This document shows, piece by piece, positions 47,478 to 60,740 of a DNA stretch of 64,000 nucleotides (its first letter is position 1; the number at the start of each line of letters is the position of its first letter). Under the pieces are notes generated by a model. It ran no database searches. It was not told the origin of the DNA and was given only the letters and a program-made list of their open reading frames with translations. Both the position numbers and the translations under genes were made by a program. This DNA is from Clavelina lepadiformis (lineage: Eukaryota > Chordata > Ascidiacea > Aplousobranchia > Clavelinidae): positions 22,692,001 to 22,756,000 of the forward strand of contig NC_135240.1 in NCBI RefSeq assembly GCF_947623445.1. The letters run 5' to 3'.

Positions 47478-48536
47478 TCACATCTGGTCAGATGTAGGTC
47501 TTAGTAAGCTAGCTGTCTTAACCAGTCGTTTAACAGTACCTCCAACACCGTCACATGGAGATTTCCCGTGACTGGTTGCAAAAAAGGACCAACACGCTTC
47601 CAGGTTGAAATCACACTTGTGATGGCACAAATTCAGCATATTTTTATACTGTCCAGCGCAACCGTCCGAGAAATATTCAACTTTAGTAATGGTGCTGGAC
47701 AAGCTTGGAATCAATGCAGTGAGTTTATACAAAAGCCCATGCACAAAAGCTGTGTCATGTGTTAAGTCATCTGAAACAAAGCAAAATGACTGCTGCATCA
47801 AGATGTGATCTTGCATGTAATACACAACAGCGGGGTGGACTGTACATTGCTGCTGGTTCCAGTGATAGCTTTGTACTTCATCTTGGATTGTAAAAGTGTA
47901 ATTCTCAGCAAAATCCAGCAAAATCACACAAGTATCATCTGTTACAGAACTCTTTCTGGAGTTTAAGTATCTAGATTGGCATTTAGCTATGAATGAATGC
48001 TTTGTAAGATCATCCAAAACTTTTACAATTTCTTGAATCCATTCATATCTCATCATTAACACCGTGATAAGATCCATCGTGTCTGTAGACTTCCATTGTT
48101 GGCATTGGACTTCATCATCAAGTTCCTCATCATACTGTGCAAGCAAAAAGCCTTCTAGTGCTGGAGACCCAGGACATTGTTCACAACGATGCAACATGCA
48201 CATTTTGTTCACCGTGCTGAACACTATTTTGTCAATCAATGTTTTGTATGTTTCATTGTTGTTGGCAGCATCAACCAGAAGGATTGCATTTTGATGTTGG
48301 ATGCACACACAGACAGAATGACTGCCTTTGGACGATACGGGGACACACCATTTGGGACGGAGTGAACAAAACTTTGAGAATCTAATCTTCAGCTCGGGAT
48401 ATTTTTCACAAAATGTGGCATATAATTCCTTCAAATTGCACAAAATGAGCCTCTTTTGCTTATGAACATTTTTGGAAACACTTACATAATCTTTAATTCC
48501 AGGCATTAAACGGGTAAATTCATCATTTTCATACAT
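47478..48536 (-). CDS. Transposase-like ORF, right-arm copy, truncated at the palindrome junction
   Basis: About 352 residues from the ATG at 48536 (MYENDEF...). An in-frame low-complexity FIILILIIILISS stretch lies upstream. The body has a Cys/His-rich zone (CMLHRCEQCPGS) and conserved-looking blocks: HSFIAKCQSRYL, VILLDFAENYTFTIQDEVQS, HWNQQQ, KVEYFSDGCAGQYKN, and FFATSHGKSPCDGVGGTVKR. Aspartates in DFAEN, YFSDG and CDG are plausible acids of an RNase-H-fold (DDE/D) transposase. I recall such blocks from uncharacterised repetitive proteins of many animals, but cannot name the superfamily. The frame ends at a TGA at 47478-47480, just inside the opposite arm, so the C-terminus was cut off by the inversion. 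Probably non-functional. Confidence 0.72.
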   Translation of the reverse strand: MYENDEFTRLMPGIKDYVSVSKNVHKQKRLILCNLKELYATFCEKYPELKIRFSKFCSLRPKWCVPVSSKGSHSVCVCIQHQNAILLVDAANNNETYKTLIDKIVFSTVNKMCMLHRCEQCPGSPALEGFLLAQYDEELDDEVQCQQWKSTDTMDLITVLMMRYEWIQEIVKVLDDLTKHSFIAKCQSRYLNSRKSSVTDDTCVILLDFAENYTFTIQDEVQSYHWNQQQCTVHPAVVYYMQDHILMQQSFCFVSDDLTHDTAFVHGLLYKLTALIPSLSSTITKVEYFSDGCAGQYKNMLNLCHHKCDFNLEACWSFFATSHGKSPCDGVGGTVKRLVKTASLLRPTSDQM

Positions 48537-49334
48537 AGATGAAATCAAAATAATAATAAGAATAAGAATAATAAAATAATAAGAATCAAAATAGGAGTAG
48601 GCAAAATTGAAGTTCAAAAAGGAACTCAAATTTACTGTAACCTCTCTCAGAGTGCACCTTTAGCAGGCAGTAATTAATGTTTTTGGTGAATAATCTTTAA
48701 ACACTAGCAGTTGGTGCCTTGGAATTGCAACCTTGCATATATGCATGACCAGTTATACGATATTGCTCAAATCGGCATTTTATATCTTATAAGAATCTTA
48801 AAAATAGTGCTTGCTGTTAAAACCAACTTTATTCCTAAAGGACAAAAAACAAGTTTCCAATTTTTGGATACTTGAAAATACATGAACCATGCTACACAAA
48901 AGTGCAAAAATTATGTTTCCAATGCGATTGCTATTTTTGTAATTGCGTCGTAAACTTGAACTTTGACATTAATTAAAAAACTTAATTTACTCCATGAAGG
49001 AGGTGTGATATAGGTTTTTTATGTGCTTAAATGAATTCCTTGACCCCAAAAATGGTAAATTCAACATTTGTTTCATTATTCTACCTTCAGAAATAAAGAT
49101 ATTAAAGAAAATCATAAAGCGTGACCAGTGCTCACTAACCAAAAGCCATCGTGTGGCGAAAATTTCAAATTTGAATAACTCGAAAACGCCTGGAGATATT
49201 TTCAAAATTTTTTTTTTAATCTTCGACTTTTTCCAAGGTCTATAACAGTTATTGAAATTATCAAAATCCAAGAGTAGTGGTTACAGGGCCTGGTTGATTA
49301 TACATGGAATGACTCATATGTTAGTTGTTGTTTT

Positions 49335-49415
49335 CTCTATGAAGCGCTTTTGAGCATTTTGTTATCGAGTACCAAGCGCTATAGAAATGTTTAGTATTAT
49401 TATTATTATTATTAA
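49335..49415 (+). repeat. LINE/SINE 3'-tail-like fragment with TTA microsatellite
   Basis: AAGCGCTTTTGAGC followed by ACCAAGCGCTATAGAAATGT and then a (TAT)n run at about 49396-49415. This form, an AAGCGCTATAGAAATG-type end plus a trinucleotide tail, is common at the 3' ends of CR1/L2-type LINEs and their SINEs. Only the tail is recognisable. Confidence 0.45.
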
Positions 49416-51792
49416 TAGTTTTACATGCTTAGCCAAGAATTGCCTGTCTGCCCAATATTGGCACTGTTCATTAGGCCTAGAACCTTTGAACAGTAAGCAA
49501 ACGCAGCTAATGATTGGAATAGGCACTACAATAGGATAATTTAATGTCAAGCACCAAAGCATAGTGCTGTGGACAATCGAAACATTTGACCGCTAAAAGA
49601 CCTGAACTTGTCTCCGCAAGTAACTCTCAGATACTTTGAATCTCATAGGCTAAGCTATTTACTGAAGATATAGCCTAATAGTTAATTACAATCGAGTGAA
49701 AAATGTGGTGCTTCAGACCTTACACTCACGAGATTCATTAACATACCGCTAAATGTTTTACCCATCACGACGATTTACAATAAATAAACAAAAAAAGTAG
49801 TTGTTTGAACGCTAATTTACAATAAATAAACAAAGAATTGAGGCTTCATTGCACGCCAAATTTGCGTAATTGTACTCACGATTTCTCGTCGAAAACTGCC
49901 CTTCTTTCCCGTGGGGCGAATGGAATGCTCCTACAGTCCTATTATCTCCCACTGCAATATAAGCCTAACGAGCCGATCAAGCAGATAAAACACGAGGAAA
50001 ACAGTAATTTAAAAAGTTAGCGAAGATATTGTGTTTTTCAATTAAAACGGTGACTGAAATTTTGTTCATCAAATCCAAAAATTGCATTCGTGCATTACTT
50101 CTTTGTGATTTTAATAGGAATGCTGTTAAAGGGGAAAAACCGGATTTATTGACGAATAAAAACATAATAACTCTTTTATTTTATTTATTTATTTCATTTT
50201 TCGCCATTGCCTTGGATGTCATGTTTCAAAATTTAAGAAAAAATGATTCTGTAACTCATGCTGAAGTGGCGGATCGCCAACATTGTCGCCTAGTTTACCC
50301 CTCCGCAAAGACTTACTTTTGCATGAGAATGACGATTTTAATATATATGAAGTAACTGGATTTAGGTCCAGGCTACCTCTTTGCGTAGTTTGACCTCAAA
50401 TATTTCACCAATTTTGTTTCTGCCGGTACTAAGTTTAAATATATTACAAATACCACAAATTGTATCAAAAGTTTTGAGTTACCTTTCAAAATTTTGTAGC
50501 AGTCTACGTTACGTTTAAATTATTTTATACATTTAATCTTTCCAATTTCTGGTGACGTTGTTCGAAAAGTTTTTACGTCTTGCCTACATCAAGGTTACGA
50601 ATTCTAGTCTAGTCTATAGCATGTACAATAATGAAAATTATTATACAGTATAAATATGTAACAATGTTGTCTGAAAATCTTTGGTTGGACATGTTTACAT
50701 TATTCAACAATGGTGGAATTCTACTACAGAAAAAAAAGTAAAAGAGAAGGTTGCATTTTTATACTCTACTAAACGATTTACAAACTTAATTTTGGTGAAA
50801 TTTAGCATCTTTTTTAGTGAATGTTTCAAGTATATGCTTTTGGCACTAGTGGTCGCAATTAAACAAGATGAGCTCGATTAAAGTAAATTGATAGAACGCA
50901 TCGCTTCTGGGCTCTAAAGAGCTAAGATTAAGCGGGTGATCCATCAGGCTTCTGTTGTTACAGATGGGTCTTGGTTTACATCAGCCAAAATTTTGTCCTT
51001 TCTCGCAAATTACATTTACCAACTTATGCCAGGCGCTAAACTTGCGCCTGCTCATATCCGCTTATGAGCAAAGCAAGAAAAGGTTAGGACATTTGGCTAT
51101 CGAGAGATGCAGGTGCAAACCTAACAGTCAAGTTACCAAATCAAAAGCAACACTACCAAAACAAACATTTCACTGATATAACAAAAAATTGCAGAATGCA
51201 ATAAAAAATTAATTTTTTCATCTCTTCCTAAGTTTACGAGTCGAACATGAATTTAATTTAACCAGGATTAATTTAAAGATTTAACCAGCACATAGGCCTA
51301 CACTCATTATTTTTGCCAAGTCCGAAAATGTTGCGGTTGGACTGCGGATCGGAATTCATTTGCAAAAATGCTTTCTTGTATACCTTTTGACAAATGAGTG
51401 AGTTTTAGTGCTCGAAATATAGATTAGAATGTCGATACCAGATAGTTTGTGAATTTCGTTGCTTTTTATTAGACATATCATTTCATGTTTATTTTGTAAC
51501 CTATATAAAATCCTACTAAATATAATAATTGCTACAATTATAGTTATTGTCTTATATTATAATTATTATAATAATCGATAATATCCAGCAATAAGTCTGT
51601 CTTGTGTTTTATTAAGCTTACGTAAAGGTAACCACTAGACTAGCTTCATCAGTTTGAAAGTATTGCCTATATTGTTTATCAAGATGGGATTGAATTTCAG
51701 AAATGTTGAATCCGGACAACGGTGTTACAAATAACTTAGCAGAAATCCGTAGGATCAATATGCTGCGATCAGTGAATATGTATGTGAATAAG
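49416..51792. other. Intergenic region left of the hAT-like element
   Basis: About 2.4 kb with no recognised coding sequence. The longest open frame (50029-50355) shows no motif. Confidence 0.5.
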
Positions 51793-52726
51793 TAGGGTTA
51801 CCATATTTTCGTGGCCTAAAATCCGGACACTCTTTAGTGCCCACTAGCGGTTTTTAAAATGAACACATTGTCTGTCAATATGACGTCACACTAGCAATGC
51901 TTTGCCTATCCATTGTATACCGGAGTGGATTTTGAACATAGTGTCGTCATTCACTAGGCTTTTGGGCCATCTCTGATTTGACCTCTGGTCAGGCATACTA
52001 TATTTTTGTGCTTAAAGAACGGGAAGCTTCAGAGCAACGAGCCTTATCAGACAAATGTGGTTCATATTTTACTAGGAGTATGAAACTATTTTGGATTCCT
52101 ATCGTCAGTGACAACTAAAGTAGTAAGACACCAAGAATAACTAAAATAATGCATTTTACTTGGAAACAAAACAATGTTCAAGCATTTGTAAATTTACATA
52201 ATCGTCCAATCATACTTTTCTGTAGACAATACTTTCTTCAAGAAGTCTTTATTCGACTTTAATTTCTCATAAAAATCACAGCAGGAAACGTCCGTGTTAA
52301 TTTCGCAGGTGATAAGGGCTTACAAATTCAAATGTTTTTTTACAGAAGGAAATGCAAACAAGTACCGGTACGAAATAAGTTCTTTCAATAACCTAACTGT
52401 AAAAAGATCACCTTCTCCTTCTAGCCTATTATTACTGAACTAGCAAATGCGCTAACAATCAACTCACTACTGGACCAATTACCCGCTAGAATGACGTAAC
52501 AATAACTTTCACATTTAACACAAAGAAACAAGAACACGCATCGAGCATTGTTCTTCAGCAAGTTGGCTAAACAGACCTATCACAGTGTGCTAATATTCGT
52601 GTAGTGTGGGGCAATGCTGGCTCACTAAATGCCAAAGCGGGACTTTTGGTTGACTAACCGGGACGCCGGGACAAAGCCTTAAAAAGCGGGACTGTCCCGG
52701 CTAAAACGGGACGTATGGTAAGCCTA
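51793..52726. mobile_element. 934-bp non-autonomous hAT-type element with perfect 8-bp target duplication
   Basis: The termini are TAGGGTTACCATA on the left and, on the minus strand, TAGGCTTACCATA on the right (one mismatch in 13). The flanking octamer TGAATAAG is present on both sides (51785-51792 and 52727-52734). The right subterminal region has repeated CGGGAC/GTCCCG units and the left has TCCGGACAC. No transposase ORF remains. Confidence 0.85.
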
Positions 52727-52734
52727 TGAATAAG

Positions 52735-53570
52735 GATTGTGAATTTTGTGCTAGGCAGAGGCCGTTGTAAAATAGAATAAATTGCATTTATATCCCATAC
52801 TTGTTGCAATAACTGCTGCCAATCAGGCTGCTGGTCAAATAGATTAATGTAACAATTGAAAGGGTACGGGTAAGAGTGCGAACAGTAAGCCACATGCAAG
52901 AGTAGGTTACAAGTATCGCAAGTTAAACTGGACAAGAGTCAAAATCATTACGCGTAAGGTATTGGATTGGTCAAATGGGACAAAAACGCGTAATCGCGGG
53001 TAAAAAAGAGTGGAACGGTGGGTTGGTATCGTTGTTGACCAATGTGGACGGAAACATCACGTATAGGGATAAAAACAATTCGGCGTGCACGTTAATAAAT
53101 CTCATGCGTGCAGGTGTTATTATAAATTATACAGCTTATCGGATTATAGTTACAACCAGCCTATAGCCTAAACCCAGTTTGCAACTGCACTTTAGCCAAC
53201 AACGATCCCAACCCACCCATGATCCATGATCACCCATTTTTGTCCCACTTCAACAACCAAATACCTCACGCGTGATGATTTTGAATTTTTACCAGGATAT
53301 GGCTTGCCGTATACAAACAGGGACGTGCAAGCGATCGTGCTTGTTGCTGATGGCGTCAATGTTTCAGGCCACGCTTATTTGCAGCAAATAGAAAAGAATG
53401 ATTTACATCTACCAGTGCCGTGCAAAATATTACTTCAATAAGTGAGATTGAACTTCCAAAACAAAACAATAACGTCGGCTTTGCCCCTAAATGTTAGTTT
53501 AATTTCATAATCGTCAACCAAGCGGTCTTAAGTTCGCGTAAAAGGTAGGCTTTATTGAAATTAACAGAAT
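52735..53570. other. Intergenic region between the hAT-like element and MITE copy 4
   Basis: No gene is recognised in about 840 bp. Short open frames at 52975-53166 and 53226-53441 have no motif and no splice-linked neighbours. Confidence 0.45.
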
Positions 53571-53816
53571 GACTGTTTCACCGAAAGAAGGTAACACAAC
53601 CCGTTGTTAAAGATATAGCCGGTAAGGTTAGGATAATATAGGTAGGCTATGCAAAAAGTTGATTTTAGTTAATAAGGGTTTTATCGAAGTTAGACCAGAA
53701 GGAATGATAGTTTGGTTTGGATTAAAGTTGATCATAACTATTTAAAGTTAGGTTAACAAGAAACAGCGAAAAATAAATTCGAACGCACGATTTTTTCCGA
53801 TGAAATAGTGACAACC
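53571..53816. repeat. MITE family A, copy 4
   Basis: The left end is GACTGTTTCACCGAAAGAAG and the right end GATGAAATAGTGACAACC. Inside are GGTAAGGTTAGG, ATGCAAAAAGTTGATTTTAG and GGGTTTTATCGAAGTTAGAC, shared with the copies at 22508 and 23976. Confidence 0.6.
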
Positions 53817-56800
53817 TAAAATTAAATATAGGTTACGATAGTTTTTCGCATTTCTGTGGATAACACTCCTTAGAGAAAGACATATTGCCCTGCATTACTT
53901 AATTAAATTCGTCTTTTCTAATAAAAGAGATAGGCTAATACGTGTTTGCCATGCGGGGTACTTTGAAAAGAAGCCGGTAAGGCTGACAAAGACTTGGACC
54001 CTTATACAAGTCAGCCAAAATTCTGCTGAGAAATAAACAACAAACCAAACAAAGATTCACCCAACAACTTGGTTAAACGTCATAAGGGGTATAATGACAG
54101 TCGCATTCTTCAAGGAGCTCCAGGAATCTGATATTAGATTACAATTCACAACACGTTAACGTTTTTTTTAATCGTGGATTTAAAAGCAGCAAAAGAAATT
54201 ATAACATATTACCAGCAGTTGCCTACATGAATGAAAACCCCATGTGACATGATTCAGATGTCTTAAATTATTATTTTCATCAATAATTAATCATTTATTA
54301 TCCACCGGAGAATAACAGTTGCCCGTCCGACTCTCTGACTTTCCCGAAACAGTTAATAACGTCTGGGCAAACAACATTCACGCATGAACTACTTGCATAA
54401 CTGAATTCTGCATTAATTGAACTCTCTCATCTGATCACAATTTCAGCTGAACAATATACCATTGTACAAATATTCAAATTGTAGACCAACTGCGTATTAC
54501 TGGCAGAGTGAAGCAATCAAAGAGTCGAAGCAATATAATAACACATATCAAGCGGGCTGCACACATGCAAGCGTCATGAGGTAGAATACTGCGCAATCGC
54601 GCAACTTCACACTTGCCAGGTCAGACTTTTCACAAGTTCTCGTTTGAACGTTCCATATCAAAAGGTCTTATATTCAATACCTCCATGCAACAGAGTTGAG
54701 AAAGTTCCAACTTCGGCAGGTGACGCTAATGGCATAGATGTAAAGCTTATTATTTTTTCGCGTAGTTTATATATTACAATAGCTATTGAAATACAATTAG
54801 TATTCTACGAATTGCACATATGCAGTAAATAAAGTAATACAGTCCTGTAATACAAAAATACGGAAAACAAGTTGTTTGGCAAAGATTAATTGTCCCAATG
54901 ACTTGTAAGCAGCTGATAACTGGTTTTGAAATTTCGAAAAACCAAATCTTTAGAATAATTGCAAGCTTTATAAAATACACAGATAGGCCTATACGGCAAT
55001 AACCAACATTGGTTTTAAAGATCTCTTTGTTAACATTTGGATGCTATAATTAATACAGGATTACTCATCTCTGTCTGATGTCATCACTACTACAAAAATA
55101 TTTTATAATAATTGTGCGACGCAGTAAATGTAACAATTGTCATGGTACTTTGCCTGGGGCATTAGGGACTGGTCAGTTAACCAGTTAAGCCATCAAATAG
55201 TTTGTTTAACATATACATACGGTATCGTGTATCTCTGCGTATAGTGGTCTCCCGCAAAGACAGAATGTCATGGGTCATCACGAACGTAGTCCTAATACAC
55301 GACGTCATCTTATTAGTTACACTTAACGCTTCTTTGGTGCAGACTGCAGAGCATTCAAAGCTGAAGCAATATGTGATATTTTTGCAAACATGCATTAAGT
55401 ATATGCTTGATGATATGCTATGCTAGACACCTCACATATCGTAGATATATTGCAGCTTAACTCAGAACAATATTCAATCCCATGCACATGGAGCAAAAAA
55501 TATTTTAATACCGTAAATAAATCAAAATTCATCTTATTCATCACAAAATTTAACCCATTTGCAACTAAATCAAATGCCCCTTCTCTACAACGCGCTGAAT
55601 TGCAACAGCCCTATGCTTTTGTGTCTTTTAATCCCCTATCGTACGAGGTACGTAAGCAGTTTGTTTTGTTTAGTTTGCAATTTACATTAAAAAATAATAT
55701 CGATATGCAATCCTTGCATTACGTATGGAGTTATTTATGTACCATCTTTGATAGCCTGTAGGGCTACACCATGTTCACTATACAGTACTAAAAGCGATTA
55801 ATTACTATTAATAATTATTAATTAATTACTGTAATAAGGTAAAATCATTCAACAGCGTGTTTACTGCCATTTCTGCGTAAATTCCAGAAGTATAAGCAAC
55901 ATTGGTTCGCAAACTTAAGGTATCCATACGATCACAGAAGGGTTTTCAAGTCGTTAATTACGTAATAAACCTCGCTTTGAAAAAGAATTCACACAAGACG
56001 TTTTGAAGCACAATGTGCTCAAAATAATTGGTTAAAATTTTACATGTTAACGCACCCATTGCTCACATCTCAGCGCTTTGTTGCCTTCGTGGAAAACTCG
56101 AGATTATTTTCAACATCGCTGAATCATTTTAGCCCATATCAGGAAACAGACTTAATACTGATAAATTCAATATATAGTAAATAAATGTTCAGTGCAAGTA
56201 AAAAATTCTTTTGTGCAATGTAATGAAAAATGTAGACGCCATACACTCATTCATCAAAGTATTCTTTTGTGATATAGAAAAGCATTTGAGATGATACGCA
56301 AGGCGCATGCCCCAACCTTTACGTTCGGGTACATTAAATTTTAATTTACTGCAAAATAAAAACTACACAGTTAATTTTTTTAATTATACCCTTTAGCATA
56401 TGATAAAAATATCCACTGAGTATAAGCCTATATACTTATAACTAAACCATGTTTTACGTAAAGTAACACGTTTGGTCTATATTAAACGTCTTATATGTAT
56501 ACATTTGGTTAAAATGATTTTTATTTCAAGGAGACCCAAAACGCTGAAATAAACCAACAAAAACTAGTAAACATTTCTGTTTTGCACGGAAAAGTAATTG
56601 GAACGTTTTCAAAACACAGATTGAAAATGAGGATAATAAGAATAAAAATTTCAATGAAATACCCCTCATTTTTTCGAGGGAGTAACTCAAATAATATCAC
56701 GTCATTATCTTATTCAAACCAATTTGTCGTCATTATGACACAATCAAATAGGTTACGTTATTCATAGGATACCTTTAAAATATATAATGTCATCGTTTAC

Positions 56801-59354
56801 TTATTCTTAACCTTGAAATATAAACTAATTTTATCCAATTTGATGTTTCCTTCATAATATTCGGTAATTGACCTCAGATGATAGATCTATATAAGATTTG
56901 CGAGCGTTGAGCTAATAGTAAAAATCTGCACTTCTATGGTTTTATTAAGTACTACGTCTATACTACGTATGCAAGTAAAGACCATTTTGAATTCAATCAA
57001 CTGTTTAATCTTTCACAGTTTAACCTTTAAATGGGACTATACGTGTTTATAGCCTTCAATAAGTGCATAAAGACATTATTGGAAAGGTTAAAATCTCTAT
57101 CAAATCGATTAATAGTAGAAAAGCGAAATATTATACATAACCACATCTCTAAATTTTGCGAAATCTATTCAAATGATGGGTTCCAGAAAATATGATAAAA
57201 TTGGCGTTTTACCTCAATTGTTTAGAACTTTGCCTGTGCTGCTTGTATCATTACGTCATTCACTTCCTTCTTGAAGCCCAAATACAAACAAAATTTCCTT
57301 TTAACTAGGGCTTACATGCGGGATGTTCAAAGGGAAAAATTAAACGTTATAAAATTACGATAATATGTCCCTCTCTTTGAAATACGACGAACCGAATTAC
57401 GGTCTGCAATTTTCCCCGAATCACTCAGGCGTAAAATTAGCAACTTGGTTTTTTCAAATAAGATAACTTTTATGGTGTACTTTGGTAAGGGGATGATTTG
57501 AAGTATTCAATTTGACGTAAATGACAAAAAAGATAAAGACATTAAAATAATAATGTTTTTCTGTTTTATCAAACTATTTTAACGAATCGATTTATGTAAG
57601 TCCCTTTATGCTAACAATCATAAACGATGTATTTGCTATTCCACGTATTGTATGTACAGAAACTTTAATAAAAGATTTCAAAATAGCAATCAACAATATC
57701 CTAAATCTGCATTTCCTTTATTAATTTTTCTTTTGCCGAAATTAATATCTTTCAACGTTTGCTTTACACAATAGTTATGCGCCATTAATCCAAGAAACCA
57801 CAAAAGGCATCTGCTTTAGAAAAGATACTTAATCAACCGCCCACAGGAGCGTGCTTCCAGGCACATTAAAATCAAGGGAAGCGACTATTAACTGCTATTA
57901 ACGCGATGCGTGACGTATCTATCAAAACGTCCACAGCAATATCTTAAGCGGTTTTTATCAATCTCCGATTAAGCCGACGTCTATGAAACGTCTTAGTTCA
58001 TTTTCTATTTCTTTGATCAAGCCTTAAAAGTGGGCTTAGGCAAATTGTGCCCATTCAACGCCTGACGCAAAGCAGAGCCCGAACTTTCCGTGCCGTAATT
58101 TGGGTTTGATTGATCAAAGTAACTGTCGAACGACGACATTGAAGACTATCTCCTGTATGGTCAGAGGCAGAAAAAACAAACAATTAAATTGTTTGGTGAC
58201 TTTCTTGATGCAAACCAGTCTCCCACCGTAATTGTGTACAAATTTTGGCCCTGAAAGAAAATGTTTCTTCGTTCAGAGTAGGTTCACAAAGCAATAACAG
58301 CCAAATTGATCGAACAGCGCGTAGAATGAAATCGCATTGTATAAATTACTCGTATCATTTCGAAACGAACCCGGGACAGTGGCAGCAAAAATATGTTTTA
58401 GCTCCAACTGAGCCGCTACCCTATTATCGTTGATGGGCATCATAGAATTTCATTTGGGTTATGGGAAAAATAACTATTATTGCTTCTATTATGGGCAATT
58501 ATTTTACAAGTCATAAATACTTGAAATTAATAATTCACAAGCTAAAGATCTGTTTGGAAGAATTGCCGGTCTCTCCTAACAAAGGATGTTAATATACCCC
58601 CCGTCGCCATTTTATTATTTAGTGATATAGCTTGGTCTTGTTTTCAATACCGGCTAACGCACCGTGAAAATGGCTTTATTCTATACAACAATGAGACCCT
58701 TACAATTTTTATTTGCAGTTTCATAGATGATAATACTCTAGTTCACAAGTTTACTACAGACACATGCTTCAATGTACAGCCCCATGACAATTTCATGCTC
58801 AATTTAAAAATTATTTCCGAAATGAAGTATAATAAATTTTGTCAAAGTGTAACTCAAAATAGTTTCTATACCGCTTATAAAACTGTGCATGTGATGCGCC
58901 TCATATATATAAAATGTACAAAGAGGTGCTACAATACAAACCTGAGCGTGAAATGTCGTAAATATTAAGTTGCTGGAACTCATATGACTGAAATCTGCTT
59001 TGCATGTAGGCTTTTCTTTTAATTTAACAAAACGTAGTAAAATGTTTTCAATCGGCAAATGGAGTTAGCACAAAATACTCTTTAATAAAAATTTTATTCT
59101 GTAAAATGCAGAAAGCAAATAAAACTAAACAAATTTAGCGAGTAAAAAGAAAGTAAAACATTTAGGTTTGAAGTTGATGTTTTTCACGTCACAGCACAAC
59201 AATGAAGCGATATTAAACAAAATTGTTACTGATAAATTTCAAGCAAAATAATAACTTCATGATGTCGAAGTTGAAGGAAGAATGTTCGCTAATTTGAACA
59301 AGAAATGTTAAATAGGTAATGTTTAGAATTAAAAATAACCAATAAATGTTTCAC
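53817..59354. other. Gene-poor region downstream of Msx
   Basis: About 5.5 kb, AT-rich, with no recognised exon. The longest open frame (55420-55761) shows no motif. The right end contains the Msx 3' UTR; a minus-strand AATAAA lies at about 59093-59098, some 260 bp past the stop codon. Confidence 0.5.

Positions 59355-60740
<1,386 letters not shown>

Larger units (their letters stand above)
45959..49320. mobile_element. 3.4-kb fold-back (palindromic) DNA transposon derivative
   Basis: The arms at 45959-47485 and 47801-49320 are reverse complements over about 1.5 kb, with a 315-bp spacer. Both outer ends read CATATGAGTCATTCCATGTA inward, followed by TAATCAACCA. Each arm carries the 5' half of the same transposase-like ORF, pointing toward the centre; the spacer belongs to the right-hand copy only. 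Identity between arms looks very high, so the structure is young. A 4-bp ATAT flank is possible as a target duplication, but the palindromic CATATG makes this ambiguous. The element lies just after the dead LINE. Confidence 0.88.

Noticed and set aside
55420..55761. Open frame of 113 residues
   Set aside because: Biased, motif-free translation in AT-rich DNA, with no splice-linked neighbours or paralogue. Likely chance.
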